From Brevibacillus sedimenti (GTDB lineage Bacteria > Bacillota > Bacilli > Brevibacillales > Brevibacillaceae), in contig NZ_CP064048.1 in assembly GCF_020923495.1 (NCBI RefSeq), positions 2,063,501 through 2,127,500 on the forward strand: a DNA stretch of 64,000 nt, read 5' to 3'. Below the pieces are notes generated by a model. The model was not told where the DNA came from. It saw only the letters and a list, made by a program, of their open reading frames with translations, and searched no databases. Each line of letters starts with the position of its first letter. The first letter of the stretch is position 1. Of this stretch, positions 33,094-41,768 are shown in pieces. The position numbers and the translations under genes are program-made.

Positions 33094-33221
33094 GTGTGTT
33101 TACACCTCCTGCCATTATCATTTCCAAGGATTAGAAGCTCATGCACGCAACGTCAATTCAAGAGAATTCTCATTTGGAAGAAAACGGATGCTCGGTACTA
33201 TGCCTACAATTGCACATGGGT

Positions 33222-33250
33222 AAAAAACATGCCGGCCTCAATCAGCCGGC
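33222..33250 (-). terminator. Terminator after the ATP-grasp gene row
   Basis: On the minus strand, GCCGGC-TGATTGAG-GCCGGC is followed by ATGTTTTTT, 4 bases after the stop of the last ATP-grasp gene. The repeat-protein gene downstream therefore has its own promoter. Confidence 0.65.
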
Positions 33251-33253
33251 GAT

Positions 33254-34573
33254 TTAGCTCCTCGATCCCGCCGCCTTTCCCTTGCCGCCGGGAAGGCGGG
33301 AGACGTATTGTGCGTAACGGATCAGGTTGGACAGGGAGGAACGGCGGATGGACGGTTCGTCAAACTTTTCCGGCTTGGCATTGGCCTCGAAAAACCAAAG
33401 CTGTCCTTCCGCGGTCAGTCCCAGATCCATCGACATTTCCGCCAAGGCTTTGATCTCTTCGTTCAGGGCGCGGGCGATGGTCAGCGAGGTCTCCTTGATC
33501 TTCGTTTCAACAGCCGCAGCATCTTCCTGGAACAGGGCGTTCAGCACGGTGGACAGGGGGTGAATCGAGCCGCCGCGCGGCACATGGGTGGTGATGTTTT
33601 GCGATCCGGCGCGACGGATGCCGATTCCGGTGACACACCACTCGCCCTTGCCGTTTTTCTGCACCAGGACGCGCACGTCAAACGGCTTTCCCAGATACAG
33701 CGCCCGATGGATTCCCTGCTGCATGATGTACCCCTGTTTCCGCATGTGCAATTTGACGTGTTTCCAGACGGCGTACAGCGAGGAGAAGCGGCGGGAAATC
33801 GCGCGTTTTTCCTGCAGTCGCTGCAGGAACCAGCCGTTCTTGTTTAGCTCCACCCGCATGATGCCCTGACCGGCCCTGCCCCGAACGGGCTTCAGGTAGA
33901 CAAACCGGTGTTTGTTGCAGAAGGTCCGAAAATGGGCAAACGTATCCAGCTTCTTCGTCTCCGGCAAAAAGGGGGCTACCTCTGCGTGGCTGCTGAGCAT
34001 GCGAAACAGCGTGTGCTTGTCAAAAAAGCAGCGGTTGAAAAGCGTGACGTTCTGCAAGTCCTCGATCTGATCCAGGGCTCGCTTCACGTCCGAGCGTCTT
34101 TCCGCCTGGCGCGACGGGACGCGGTTGTAGACGACGTGCGGAAACGGCAGCACGGTTTCCAGCCACTGATTTTGCTGATCGTCGTACAGATAGCCGCGGA
34201 CGTGTTTCTTTTCCCAGTTGATCCCCTGTGGAGTAAATACGTAGACCAACGCGCCCAACTTTTTGCCGGAGAGGGAGAGGTCCTTGAAATGGTCACGATT
34301 GCCGAGAAAGGTCGGTCCGTCCCCGACAGTCAGAATGCCGATCAACGGTCCGATCTTCAAAGTGTTGTCGACGGTCTTGCAGTTGATGCGGGTACGGATG
34401 CGGCCCGGCTTCGGCTTTGGATTGCCCAGGTGCAGCCGTTTTTTGCAGTCAAACGGCCCCAGGTGGGCAATCAACTGCCGGGGGTTGTTCGGCGTGAGCG
34501 CTTGTCGCGGGACGTGCAAAAACCATCGGCCGCTGGGGAGGATGGTCAGCCACCCGGAGCGCTGTTGGAGCAT
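33254..34573 (-). CDS. YheC/YheD-family ATP-grasp spore-coat-associated protein, paralogue 1
   Basis: A 439-residue YheC/YheD protein. The N-terminal beta-rich domain (LTILPSGRWFLHVPRQAL; IGPLIGILTVG) is followed by an ATP-grasp fold: FVYLKPVRGRAGQGIMRV (nucleotide Lys and Gly-rich loop), PFDVRVLVQKN, and the metal-binding Glu-x-Asn in WFFEANAKP. Bacillus YheC and YheD are attached to the spore coat; their reaction is unknown. ATG 34573 has GGAGGAAGG upstream. Last of four adjacent paralogues. Confidence 0.85.
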   Translation of the reverse strand: MLQQRSGWLTILPSGRWFLHVPRQALTPNNPRQLIAHLGPFDCKKRLHLGNPKPKPGRIRTRINCKTVDNTLKIGPLIGILTVGDGPTFLGNRDHFKDLSLSGKKLGALVYVFTPQGINWEKKHVRGYLYDDQQNQWLETVLPFPHVVYNRVPSRQAERRSDVKRALDQIEDLQNVTLFNRCFFDKHTLFRMLSSHAEVAPFLPETKKLDTFAHFRTFCNKHRFVYLKPVRGRAGQGIMRVELNKNGWFLQRLQEKRAISRRFSSLYAVWKHVKLHMRKQGYIMQQGIHRALYLGKPFDVRVLVQKNGKGEWCVTGIGIRRAGSQNITTHVPRGGSIHPLSTVLNALFQEDAAAVETKIKETSLTIARALNEEIKALAEMSMDLGLTAEGQLWFFEANAKPEKFDEPSIRRSSLSNLIRYAQYVSRLPGGKGKAAGSRS

Positions 34574-34613
34574 GGGTGTTTCCTCCTTCCTGTACGGTGG
34601 TTCGCCTCGCTGC

Positions 34614-35990
34614 TTAAAAGTTGGCCAGATAGCAACTGTAGTCGACAAGCAGGCGGCTGGATTCCTGGTCCGCCTGTTTCAACCTGGCGTGTTTGAAGAT
34701 GGACCGCCCCGGCTTGGAATTGGCTTCAAACATCCAGACGTGGCCGTGGGTGTCAATCCCCATGTCCAGCCCCAGTTCTCCCATGTCTGTCCCTCTCGCC
34801 TGTTCGAGCGCAGTGGCGATGAGGATGGCGGCTCGGGTGATGCGTTCAACCATCAGGTCTTTCTTTCTGCCGAACAGGTATGTCAGAAGTTCATCGCCTG
34901 GAATGACGGTTCCGCCGGTGCGGACGTGGGTGGTGACACTGCCGGAGCCGGCCACTTTGGCTGCCATGCAGGAGACGACCCATTTGTTTTGCTGGTTCTT
35001 GTGCAGGTGGACGCGGAAGTCAAACGGCCGGCCGTCAAACGTCATGAGCGAGATGCCCTGTTGAGCCAGATAGGAGCCGACACGGCGGGTGCGAAACACG
35101 TGCTGGTACAGCGAGGAGAGCTTGGCAAAGCGCCGCTTGACGATTTTGCTGCCGGAGTGGTAGGTGACGTCAAAGCCGCGGCCCGGATGGCGGACGATCT
35201 TGACGATCCCGTACCCCAGACTGCCGTTTTTCGGCTTCAGATAGACGAGCGGGTATTTCCGCAAAAGCGTGCGGAGCGTCTGCAGCGACGGCGAGGAATA
35301 GGTTTCCGGGATGTGTTCATTCACTTCGGGATTGGGGTAGAGGATTTGATGCACGGTCCATTTGTCGAAAAACCCCTGGTTAAACATCGGCAGATTTACG
35401 TAGTGAGCCAGCCTGAATTTAAATTCCTGAACCGCTTCCTGACGCTCCATCATCCGGGAAGGAATGCGGTCGTAGACGACGTCGGGCAGGGCGGTGTTCA
35501 TTTTCCGCCAGACGTATCCGCCTCGCTTCGACGGGCGCAAAAACCAGGCGTCCACGCGGTGATCGTTCCAGTTTACGTCGTGCGGAGAGAAGATAAAGTA
35601 AAAGACGCCTTTCCCCTCTTGAGCCTGCAGCAGGTTGTAAAAAAACGAGGTGCGCGCTCCGATCGGCTGGCGGGAATTGCTGCGCAGTCCAGTGGTGACA
35701 ATACCGATGGAGGGGCCGATGCGCAGGGTGTCATCTTCCCATTTGATGTGGATCAGCCCGCCGTGCGGAATGCCCAGATCGGCTTTCAACAGGCTCGTGA
35801 CCTTGACGATACTGCTGTCCGGATTTCGCCGGTCCTGAAAGACGGTCGTGACCACTTCCCGTTTTCCCAGCGAGACCTTGATCTTTTGGCGGGGACGCAG
35901 CAGCAGCTTTTGGAACAGGTGGGACGGCAGGATAATGCCGGAGACATGCGGGTAGGACAGGAAGCGGAGCCGCACTATGATCGATTCCAT
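34614..35990 (-). CDS. yheD: YheD-like ATP-grasp spore-coat-associated protein, paralogue 2
   Basis: A 458-residue protein, close to the YheD length. The N-terminal domain starts MESIIVRLRFL and carries LRIGPSIGIVTTG. The ATP-grasp part shows LVYLKPKNGSLGYGIVKI, PFDFRVHLHKN and WMFEANSKPGRS (Glu-x-Asn). ACGCATGG...TAGGAGGT-like sequence precedes the start. 40 nt separate it from paralogue 1 and 14 nt from paralogue 3, so the row is one transcript. Confidence 0.85.
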   Translation of the reverse strand: MESIIVRLRFLSYPHVSGIILPSHLFQKLLLRPRQKIKVSLGKREVVTTVFQDRRNPDSSIVKVTSLLKADLGIPHGGLIHIKWEDDTLRIGPSIGIVTTGLRSNSRQPIGARTSFFYNLLQAQEGKGVFYFIFSPHDVNWNDHRVDAWFLRPSKRGGYVWRKMNTALPDVVYDRIPSRMMERQEAVQEFKFRLAHYVNLPMFNQGFFDKWTVHQILYPNPEVNEHIPETYSSPSLQTLRTLLRKYPLVYLKPKNGSLGYGIVKIVRHPGRGFDVTYHSGSKIVKRRFAKLSSLYQHVFRTRRVGSYLAQQGISLMTFDGRPFDFRVHLHKNQQNKWVVSCMAAKVAGSGSVTTHVRTGGTVIPGDELLTYLFGRKKDLMVERITRAAILIATALEQARGTDMGELGLDMGIDTHGHVWMFEANSKPGRSIFKHARLKQADQESSRLLVDYSCYLANF

Positions 35991-36004
35991 GCGTTGTGTA
36001 CCTC

Positions 36005-37084
36005 CTACATACTTTTCATGAGATAGCGGGCGTAGCGAACCGGATGCGCGATGGAGCGGAGCCGGGCCTTTGGATCGTCAATCAGGCGGAACACGGTCCG
36101 TCCCGGTCTGCTGTTTACCTCGATGATCCAGACGTTGCCCGCCGTGTCGATGCCGACGTCAATCCCCAGCTCAACCAGCCGGCCGTGCACCTTCTCGAGA
36201 TAGGGAGGAAGCTCAGTCGCCAGGCGGTCGATTTCCTGTTCGATGCGGGTTTGCACTTCCGGCTGATAATGCTGGGCGAGAAAAGGACCCAGCGGCACAG
36301 CCTTGCCGCCGCCGTGGAGATTGGACGTGATGCTGCGCTTGTCGCCCAGCCGGACGGCTTTTCCGGTGATTTCCCACGTACCGAGGCCGTTCTTTTGCAC
36401 CAGAACGCGCACGTCAAAAGGCGTCCCGTCCGGTGCGTGCAGCGACAGATACGGCTGGACCAGAAACGTCCGCCCGGCGGTAAAGCTGGCGATGAAGCTC
36501 TTCAGCCCTTGCGCTGTGCGAATCGTGCGGGAAAACGGCTCGTTTTTCCGATCCCGCCCGACAATCTCGAAGCCGTTGAGAGTGGGAACGATCCGCACCA
36601 CGCCGGCACCGTGCGTGCCGGCAGACGGTTTGATTACGGCAGCACCGTACGTTACCAGCATCTCCCGCAGCGCGGCAATGGTCAGTATCTCGGTCGGAGG
36701 AATCCACGCCGCCAACTCCGGCGACTTGCTCAACATCTGGTGCACCTGCCACTTGCCGGAGAGACCGTGGCCCAAAAACGTAATCTGCGGGTCGTTTTGC
36801 AACTTCTTCACGAATGGTTTATAGTGGCGGTATGACGGACCGACAAAACAGCGGTCGTAGATGACGTCCGGCAGCGGAAAGATTCCGCTGCGCCAGGCGC
36901 CGTTACGATATTCGAACCCGGCGACGGTACGGGACTCAAAATCAACCTGGCGCGGTGAAAAGACAAAGACGTGAATGCCTGCCTTGCGTCCGATCAGCGC
37001 CAGTTTTTTGTAGTACGATTTTTCCTGAAAATGCGGGCCGTGGCATCGGGTCATAATGCCCAGGCTTTTTTGCTTTGCCGTCAT
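36005..37084 (-). CDS. yheC: YheC-like ATP-grasp spore-coat-associated protein, paralogue 3
   Basis: A 359-residue protein that lacks most of the N-terminal beta domain of its neighbours and starts almost at the conserved LGIMTRCHG segment, like YheC. The ATP-grasp region shows AAVIKPSAGTHGAGVVRI, PFDVRVLVQKN and WIIEVNSRPGRTV. Its stop lies 14 nt before the YheD-like gene and its start 6 nt after paralogue 4. Which product it makes, if it is an active ligase, is not known. Confidence 0.85.
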   Translation of the reverse strand: MTAKQKSLGIMTRCHGPHFQEKSYYKKLALIGRKAGIHVFVFSPRQVDFESRTVAGFEYRNGAWRSGIFPLPDVIYDRCFVGPSYRHYKPFVKKLQNDPQITFLGHGLSGKWQVHQMLSKSPELAAWIPPTEILTIAALREMLVTYGAAVIKPSAGTHGAGVVRIVPTLNGFEIVGRDRKNEPFSRTIRTAQGLKSFIASFTAGRTFLVQPYLSLHAPDGTPFDVRVLVQKNGLGTWEITGKAVRLGDKRSITSNLHGGGKAVPLGPFLAQHYQPEVQTRIEQEIDRLATELPPYLEKVHGRLVELGIDVGIDTAGNVWIIEVNSRPGRTVFRLIDDPKARLRSIAHPVRYARYLMKSM

Positions 37085-37090
37085 GGAGGG

Positions 37091-38500
37091 TCACCTTCGT
37101 CTGATTTTCTTGCCGGTTTGTTTCCGTTTGGCTGTCCGGGGAAACCCGCACAAATAGGCGGCGTAATCCAGCATGCGCAGAACGGATGGACGTACGCGCC
37201 GGACAGAGCTGTCTTCCCTGGCCGCCTCAGGTATCGCGCTGGCCGTTTTGGAGGGCTTGCTGTTCACTTCCAGGAGCCAGACCCGGCCGCGAATGTCGAC
37301 GCCGAGATCCACGCCAAATTCCGCGTACCGGCCGGAGAGCGACTGCTCCAGCAGCCGGGAGAGCTTCAGCGCAACGCTTCGCAGTGTCGCGACGGTCGGA
37401 CGTGTACCCGTTGCCCAGGGGCCGCAGACGCGCAGAGCCTGGGCGGCACCGATCATCACGCCGCCGCGGGAGACGTTGGAGACGATGCTGTTTTGGCCGA
37501 GACGGGCGACCATCGACGTGACGGCCCATTCGCCTTTGCGGTTTTTTTGCACCAGTACGCGAAAGTCGGCGGGGCGCTGCTGGATGCCGATCAACGGCAG
37601 CCCCTGCTGCAGCAGGTACGGCTTTCCGTTTGTCCGGTTCTGCAGGTATCGATGCAGGCCGGAAATACTGGAAAATGATCGGGTCGCGCTGCCGAGCCGG
37701 GCTGTCTGATACCCGCCGGCGGTGCGCCGCAGGCGGATGATGCCGCGGCCCATGCTGCCGTTTGCCGGCTTGGCGTAGACGGTTTTGTGCTGCTCCAGCA
37801 TCTGTTTCAGATCCGTCAGACCGGAATAGCATACCGTCTGCGGCAGGTGTTCGGCAGCCGCCGGCTCGTTTTCCAGCGCTGTGTGAACGTGCCACTTATT
37901 GAGAAATTGTTCATTGAAAAACGGGATGTTGAATTCCTTGCACCGCTCGATCCAATCACCCATGGCCTCGCTTTGCTCCCGCTTTCGGGAAAGCCGGTTG
38001 TAGATGCATTGAGGCAACGGCAGCACCGTTTGCCGCCACTTTTCGTTGTGGCGAACCATGCCGTGGACGATCTGTTGTTTCCAGTTGACGTCCTGCATGC
38101 GAAATACACAGACGATTCCGCCGCGGCGGAGGCAGACGTCCGCTATCTCGTCGAAGAACGAGGTGAACGGACCAAACGGGGCGGCTGGGGACTGGGGGTT
38201 GTAGCGGGAGACCAGAACGCCCAGATAGGGGCCAAAAACAAGACGCTGCTGGCTCGCGTAATAACGTGCCAGCAGGGGAACTCCCATAGGCAGATGCAGC
38301 GTGTGGGCCAGTGAGGGGCGAATCAGGGTGAGGCCGCTTCGTTCCATGCCCGTTACGCGGGCGCAAGCAGTCTTGCTGCCAAACTGGACAGTAAGCGTCG
38401 ACGTGTCCAGCTTCCACTTGCGAAGACACGCTTGGGGCAGATACAAATCGTTGTCCGTCTTGGGATCGTACGATTGCAGAACCGTTGGAACGTAAGACAT
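37091..38500 (-). CDS. YheC/YheD-family ATP-grasp spore-coat-associated protein, paralogue 4
   Basis: A 469-residue protein and the first gene of the row. N-terminal beta domain MSYVPTVLQSYDPKTD, then FGPYLGVLVSRYN, and the ATP-grasp fold with TVYAKPANGSMGRGIIRL, PADFRVLVQKN and WLLEVNSKPSKT. All four paralogues keep the lysine-glycine loop, the R/VQKN strand and Glu-x-Asn, so all look enzymatically competent. ATG 38500 has AAGGGG 7 nt upstream. The promoter must lie in the 94-bp gap shared with divergent yheB. Confidence 0.85.
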   Translation of the reverse strand: MSYVPTVLQSYDPKTDNDLYLPQACLRKWKLDTSTLTVQFGSKTACARVTGMERSGLTLIRPSLAHTLHLPMGVPLLARYYASQQRLVFGPYLGVLVSRYNPQSPAAPFGPFTSFFDEIADVCLRRGGIVCVFRMQDVNWKQQIVHGMVRHNEKWRQTVLPLPQCIYNRLSRKREQSEAMGDWIERCKEFNIPFFNEQFLNKWHVHTALENEPAAAEHLPQTVCYSGLTDLKQMLEQHKTVYAKPANGSMGRGIIRLRRTAGGYQTARLGSATRSFSSISGLHRYLQNRTNGKPYLLQQGLPLIGIQQRPADFRVLVQKNRKGEWAVTSMVARLGQNSIVSNVSRGGVMIGAAQALRVCGPWATGTRPTVATLRSVALKLSRLLEQSLSGRYAEFGVDLGVDIRGRVWLLEVNSKPSKTASAIPEAAREDSSVRRVRPSVLRMLDYAAYLCGFPRTAKRKQTGKKIRRR

Positions 38501-38594
38501 GGCAATCCCCTTCCCATCAGACATGAAGTTAGTCTATTTTATGAGCAGGCATATACTTTGGTTCCATTGAGGAGAAGAGAGGGCGTTTGGCCAG

Positions 38595-39752
38595 ATGAAT
38601 GCGTGGTTAGTGTTGCTGATGAACGTGGCGGTCGGTTCCGCCATTGGCGGCATGACAAACGAGCTGGCGATCCGCATGCTGTTTCGCCCGCACAAACCGT
38701 GGCAGATCGGCGGCTGGCGGGTGCCGTTTACACCCGGATTGATTCCCCGCCGGCGGGATGAGATCGCCGTCCACATGGGTCGGCTGGTGGAAGAGTACCT
38801 GCTGACCGCCGAGGGCATCAAACGGGCGCTGGCTCAAAGCGGAATGGAGAAAACGTTGAACACCTGGCTGACCGGCGTGGTCGACAGATGGTGTGCGGAC
38901 GGCCGCACCCTGCGCCAGTTTCTGCACGCTGCCGCTCCCGAGCTGTTGGCCGAAGACGGCGGGATAAGCGAGAGCGTGCGCCGTCCGCTTCAGCAACGGT
39001 GGCAGGCGTTTGTCAACGAACTGATTCATCATCATGAACAGAAGCGGCTGCGCGAACTGATCCCCGCAGAGGGCATGGCCCGGATCGACACGGCGCTGGA
39101 GGATGCCAGCCGTCTCCTGCTGGAGCGTTTTCGCGCCTATCTGCACTCACCCGACGGTCAGCAGACGGTGCAGCAGATGATGCGCGGAATGCTCGGCGGA
39201 GGAGGCATGTTTGGCGGCTTGGTCGGCATGTTTCTGACGGAGGAAAAAATCGTCGGCAAACTGCTTCCCTACCTGGACGACCTGCTGGCCCATCCGGAAC
39301 TGGTGAATCGGCTGAACCGCTTTTTGCGTCAGGAAGCAGACAGATGGCTGGACAAAACCGTGCGGGACGTGTATGACTGGATCGGAGCGCAGCAGGTGGA
39401 AGCGTGGTCGTCTGCCCTGTTTGCCAAGCTGGAGGAGCAGGGCGTCCGGCTTCTGGACAAGCCGCTTTGCCAACTGCTCTCCCCGCTGCGACAGACGGTG
39501 GCGGACCAGGTGATTCCCCGGCTGGCGCGCTGGATGGTGGAGACAGTGGAGCACAATGTGGAACGGCTGTTTCACAAACTCTCCGTCCGCGACATCGTCA
39601 CCAGGCAGGTGGAGGGCTTCCCGATCGAACGGATCGAGGAGATGATCGTGGGGATTTCCGGACGGGAGTTTCGCATGATCACCATTCTCGGGTTTATCCT
39701 GGGAGGTGTCATCGGACTGGTGCAGGGGCTGTTGGCCGCCTTGTGGAGATAG
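38595..39752 (+). CDS. yheB: DUF445-family membrane protein YheB
   Basis: A 385-residue protein with a hydrophobic helix at each end (WLVLLMNVAVGSAIGGMTNELAI at residues 4-26 and FILGGVIGLVQGLLAAL near the C-terminus) and a long amphipathic helical middle, as in DUF445/YheB. The motif NELAIRMLFRPHKP is diagnostic. Function unknown. It is divergent from the yheC/yheD row, as the Bacillus yhe genes are also grouped. Confidence 0.85.
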   Translation: MNAWLVLLMNVAVGSAIGGMTNELAIRMLFRPHKPWQIGGWRVPFTPGLIPRRRDEIAVHMGRLVEEYLLTAEGIKRALAQSGMEKTLNTWLTGVVDRWCADGRTLRQFLHAAAPELLAEDGGISESVRRPLQQRWQAFVNELIHHHEQKRLRELIPAEGMARIDTALEDASRLLLERFRAYLHSPDGQQTVQQMMRGMLGGGGMFGGLVGMFLTEEKIVGKLLPYLDDLLAHPELVNRLNRFLRQEADRWLDKTVRDVYDWIGAQQVEAWSSALFAKLEEQGVRLLDKPLCQLLSPLRQTVADQVIPRLARWMVETVEHNVERLFHKLSVRDIVTRQVEGFPIERIEEMIVGISGREFRMITILGFILGGVIGLVQGLLAALWR

Positions 39753-39783
39753 CGATGCGGCCTGTTTTTTGGGCCATGGTACT

Positions 39784-39827
39784 CTGAAACGAAACTGTAA
39801 AGCCGTTGTAATCTTTCTGTAATATTA
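39784..39827 (+). promoter_or_regulatory. Pho-box-like array: four 11-bp direct repeats
   Basis: CTGAAAC, CTGTAAA, TTGTAAT and CTGTAAT start at 39784, 39795, 39806 and 39817, exactly 11 bp apart. On the other strand this reads TTACA at 11-bp steps, like the TT(A/T/C)ACA repeats bound by PhoP in Bacillus. A -10-like TAAGAT lies 7 bp downstream (39834-39839). It sits after yheB and before a strong terminator at 39883, with no full gene between. Confidence 0.45.
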
Positions 39828-39882
39828 CCGGGGTAAGATAAAGACACGATGAAAACCCCCTTAATGATATACTTTCTGCCGG

Positions 39883-39911
39883 AGTAGCCGCAAAGCTACT
39901 CTTTTTTTTTA
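39883..39911 (+). terminator. Strong intrinsic terminator
   Basis: GAGTAGC-CGCAAA-GCTACTC followed by nine T. It lies 130 bases after yheB and about 65 bases after the predicted Pho-type start. A 12-codon ORF (ATG 39850, MKTPLMIYFLPE) ends inside the stem but has no clear ribosome site. Between here and ytoI only a CCCGGCT/AGCCGGG hairpin and a TATAGT -10-like sequence are seen. Confidence 0.75.
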
Positions 39912-40040
39912 CCCGGCCATCGGGTATAGTGAACCCAGGAGAGTACCTGAACATCCCGGGTTGGCCGGTCCCGGCTGCAGCGCGAGCCGGGGGCAACGAT
40001 ACCGCTGTGGAAGCATAGGATGGAGGGTGGGTACAAGCAG

Positions 40041-41351
40041 ATGGCAACCAAACACGAACAAATTCTACAATATATTGACCGTCTTCCGATCGGTACGAAG
40101 ATCTCCGTGCGCCAGATCGCCAAGGATCTGGATGTAAGCGAAGGCACCGCCTACCGGGCGATCAAGGAAGCGGAAACGCAGGGCTACGTCAGCACGATCG
40201 AGCGCGTCGGAACGGTGCGGATCGAGAAAAAGCAAAAGGAAAACATTGAACGGCTGACGTTCGCCGAAGTGGTCAACATCGTCGACGGTCACGTCGTGGG
40301 CGGCCGCGAGGGGCTGCACAAGACATTGAACAAGTTCGTCATCGGCGCCATGCAGTTGGAGGCGATGATGCGCTACATCGACGCGGGCAGCCTGCTGATC
40401 GTGGGGAACCGCTATCAGGCGCACAAAATCGCCCTGCAGCAGGGAGCGGCCGTCCTGATTACCGGCGGCTTTGACACCAGTGAAGAGGTAAAGCGGTTGG
40501 CCGACCAGCTGGCCTTGCCGATCATCTCGTCCAGCTATGACACGTTTACCGTCGCTTCCATGATCAACCGGGCCATTTACGATCGGCTGATCAAAAAAGA
40601 GATCGTCATGGTGGAAGACATCCTCAAACCGCTGGCGGAGACGCCCGTGCTGCTCCCGACGGACACGGTCGCCAAGTGGCACCAGTATACGGAATTGTAT
40701 CAGGACACCCGTTTTCCCGTCGTCGACGAGCAGATGCGGCTGATTGGGATCGTCACGTCGAAAGACATCATCGGCCACGAGGAGACAGCGACGATCGACA
40801 AGGTGATGACGAAAAATCCGATCACCACGTCGCCGCGCGTCTCCGTGGCCTCCTCCGCGCATCTGATGGTGTGGGAGGGGATCGAACTGCTGCCGGTGGT
40901 GGACAACTACCGCAAACTGGTCGGCGTGCTCAGCCGCAACGACGTGCTGAAGGCGCTGCAGTATACGGCCAAGCAGCCGCAGATGAGCGAGACGTTCCCC
41001 AACCTGATCATGTCCCACTTCCGTGAGGAGCGGCAGGGAGACCAGCTCGTCTACAAGGGGGAAGTGACACCCCAGATGACCAATCACCTGGGGACGATTG
41101 CCAGCGGCATCATGACCACCGTCATGGTGGAAGCGGCGTGCAACCTGCTGCGGCTGCAGCGGCGCGGGGACATGGTGCCGGAGAACATCACCGTCTACTT
41201 TTTGAAGCCGGTGCAGATGGAGAGCCAGATCGAGGTGCGGCCGCGCCTCATGGACATCAGCCGCCGCTTCGGAAAGGTGGAAGTCTGCGTGTACCACGGC
41301 GACCAGCAGGTGGGACAGGCGATGGTAACGGCGCAGATCATCGATCGCTAA
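40041..41351 (+). CDS. ytoI: YtoI-like protein: winged helix, DRTGG, two CBS domains and a hotdog thioesterase-like domain
   Basis: A 436-residue protein with the full YtoI layout. Helix-turn-helix (residues about 5-60, QIAKDLDVSEGTAYRAIKEAE), DRTGG domain (about 70-180), paired CBS domains (about 190-310, FPVVDEQMRLIGIVTSKDI and LLPVVDNYRKLVGVLSRND) and a C-terminal hotdog domain (about 320-436). CBS pairs bind adenine nucleotides, so this is probably a nucleotide-sensing regulator; its targets are not known. ATG 40041 is preceded by GGAGGGTGGG. Confidence 0.88.
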   Translation: MATKHEQILQYIDRLPIGTKISVRQIAKDLDVSEGTAYRAIKEAETQGYVSTIERVGTVRIEKKQKENIERLTFAEVVNIVDGHVVGGREGLHKTLNKFVIGAMQLEAMMRYIDAGSLLIVGNRYQAHKIALQQGAAVLITGGFDTSEEVKRLADQLALPIISSSYDTFTVASMINRAIYDRLIKKEIVMVEDILKPLAETPVLLPTDTVAKWHQYTELYQDTRFPVVDEQMRLIGIVTSKDIIGHEETATIDKVMTKNPITTSPRVSVASSAHLMVWEGIELLPVVDNYRKLVGVLSRNDVLKALQYTAKQPQMSETFPNLIMSHFREERQGDQLVYKGEVTPQMTNHLGTIASGIMTTVMVEAACNLLRLQRRGDMVPENITVYFLKPVQMESQIEVRPRLMDISRRFGKVEVCVYHGDQQVGQAMVTAQIIDR

Positions 41352-41384
41352 TCAATCGGGATCACGCAAACGGAATTACACACA

Positions 41385-41425
41385 AAAAAGGTCGTCCGGA
41401 CGGCAGTGCCGCGGACGGCCTTTTT
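41385..41425 (+). terminator. Terminator after ytoI
   Basis: AAAAAGGTCGTCCG / CGGACGGCCTTTTT stem with a T run, 34 bases after the stop. It has A/T tails on both sides and may also stop the small minus-strand gene at 41460. Confidence 0.75.
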
Positions 41426-41459
41426 GGCTTGCTGACCTGTACAATGTCAATTGGTGAGG

Positions 41460-41576
41460 TTATCTGTACGAAGACAGAAAAAAGTTGAGCAGTCCGACTG
41501 CAACGAAAAAACCGAGCATCCCAATCAGGAAATAACCGATATACAGAATGATTCGGTAGGGGGATTGATCGCGCAT
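41460..41576 (-). CDS. 38-residue single-pass membrane peptide
   Basis: A short ORF beginning MRDQSPYRIILY, with one strongly hydrophobic helix (about residues 9-34, including GYFLIGMLGFFVAVGLLNFF) and a polar end (SSYR). GGGAGG lies 6 nt before the ATG, a very good ribosome site, which makes this a likely real gene despite its size. No family is recognised. It lies between the ytoI terminator and the ArsR-type gene, transcribed away from the latter. Confidence 0.65.
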   Translation of the reverse strand: MRDQSPYRIILYIGYFLIGMLGFFVAVGLLNFFLSSYR

Positions 41577-41671
41577 GGTTGTCCTCCCTTTTTTCTTTCT
41601 TTGCCGATTGAACATTTCCAGTTCTTACTGGTATATACGTGCTGACCGGCCCGGACGTTTCGCGGTCCGCA

Positions 41672-41722
41672 TTGACAGCGGAGAAAAAGCGGCTTATGTT
41701 TATGATTAGACAATCATCTAAT
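41672..41722 (+). promoter_or_regulatory. Promoter and palindromic operator of the ArsR-DUF2087 gene
   Basis: -35 TTGACA (41672-41677), 17-bp spacer, -10 TATGTT (41695-41700), then the dyad ATTAGA-CAATCA-TCTAAT (41705-41722) over the expected start. The geometry suits autorepression by the ArsR-type protein encoded next. Confidence 0.6.
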
Positions 41723-41768
41723 GTAATGGACACGATATACACGATTGAAACGGAAGGAGGGGGTTTCC

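Noticed and set aside
33094-33221. A sigma-G promoter for the repeat protein (CATAGTA near 33195)
   Set aside because: The -10 fits CATnnTA, but no matching -35 was found at a proper distance, so it was not listed.
39945-40040. A T-box-like leader before ytoI (hairpin and GATACCGCTGTGG)
   Set aside because: There is no T-box consensus, no antiterminator/terminator pair next to ytoI, and ytoI is not an amino-acid gene.
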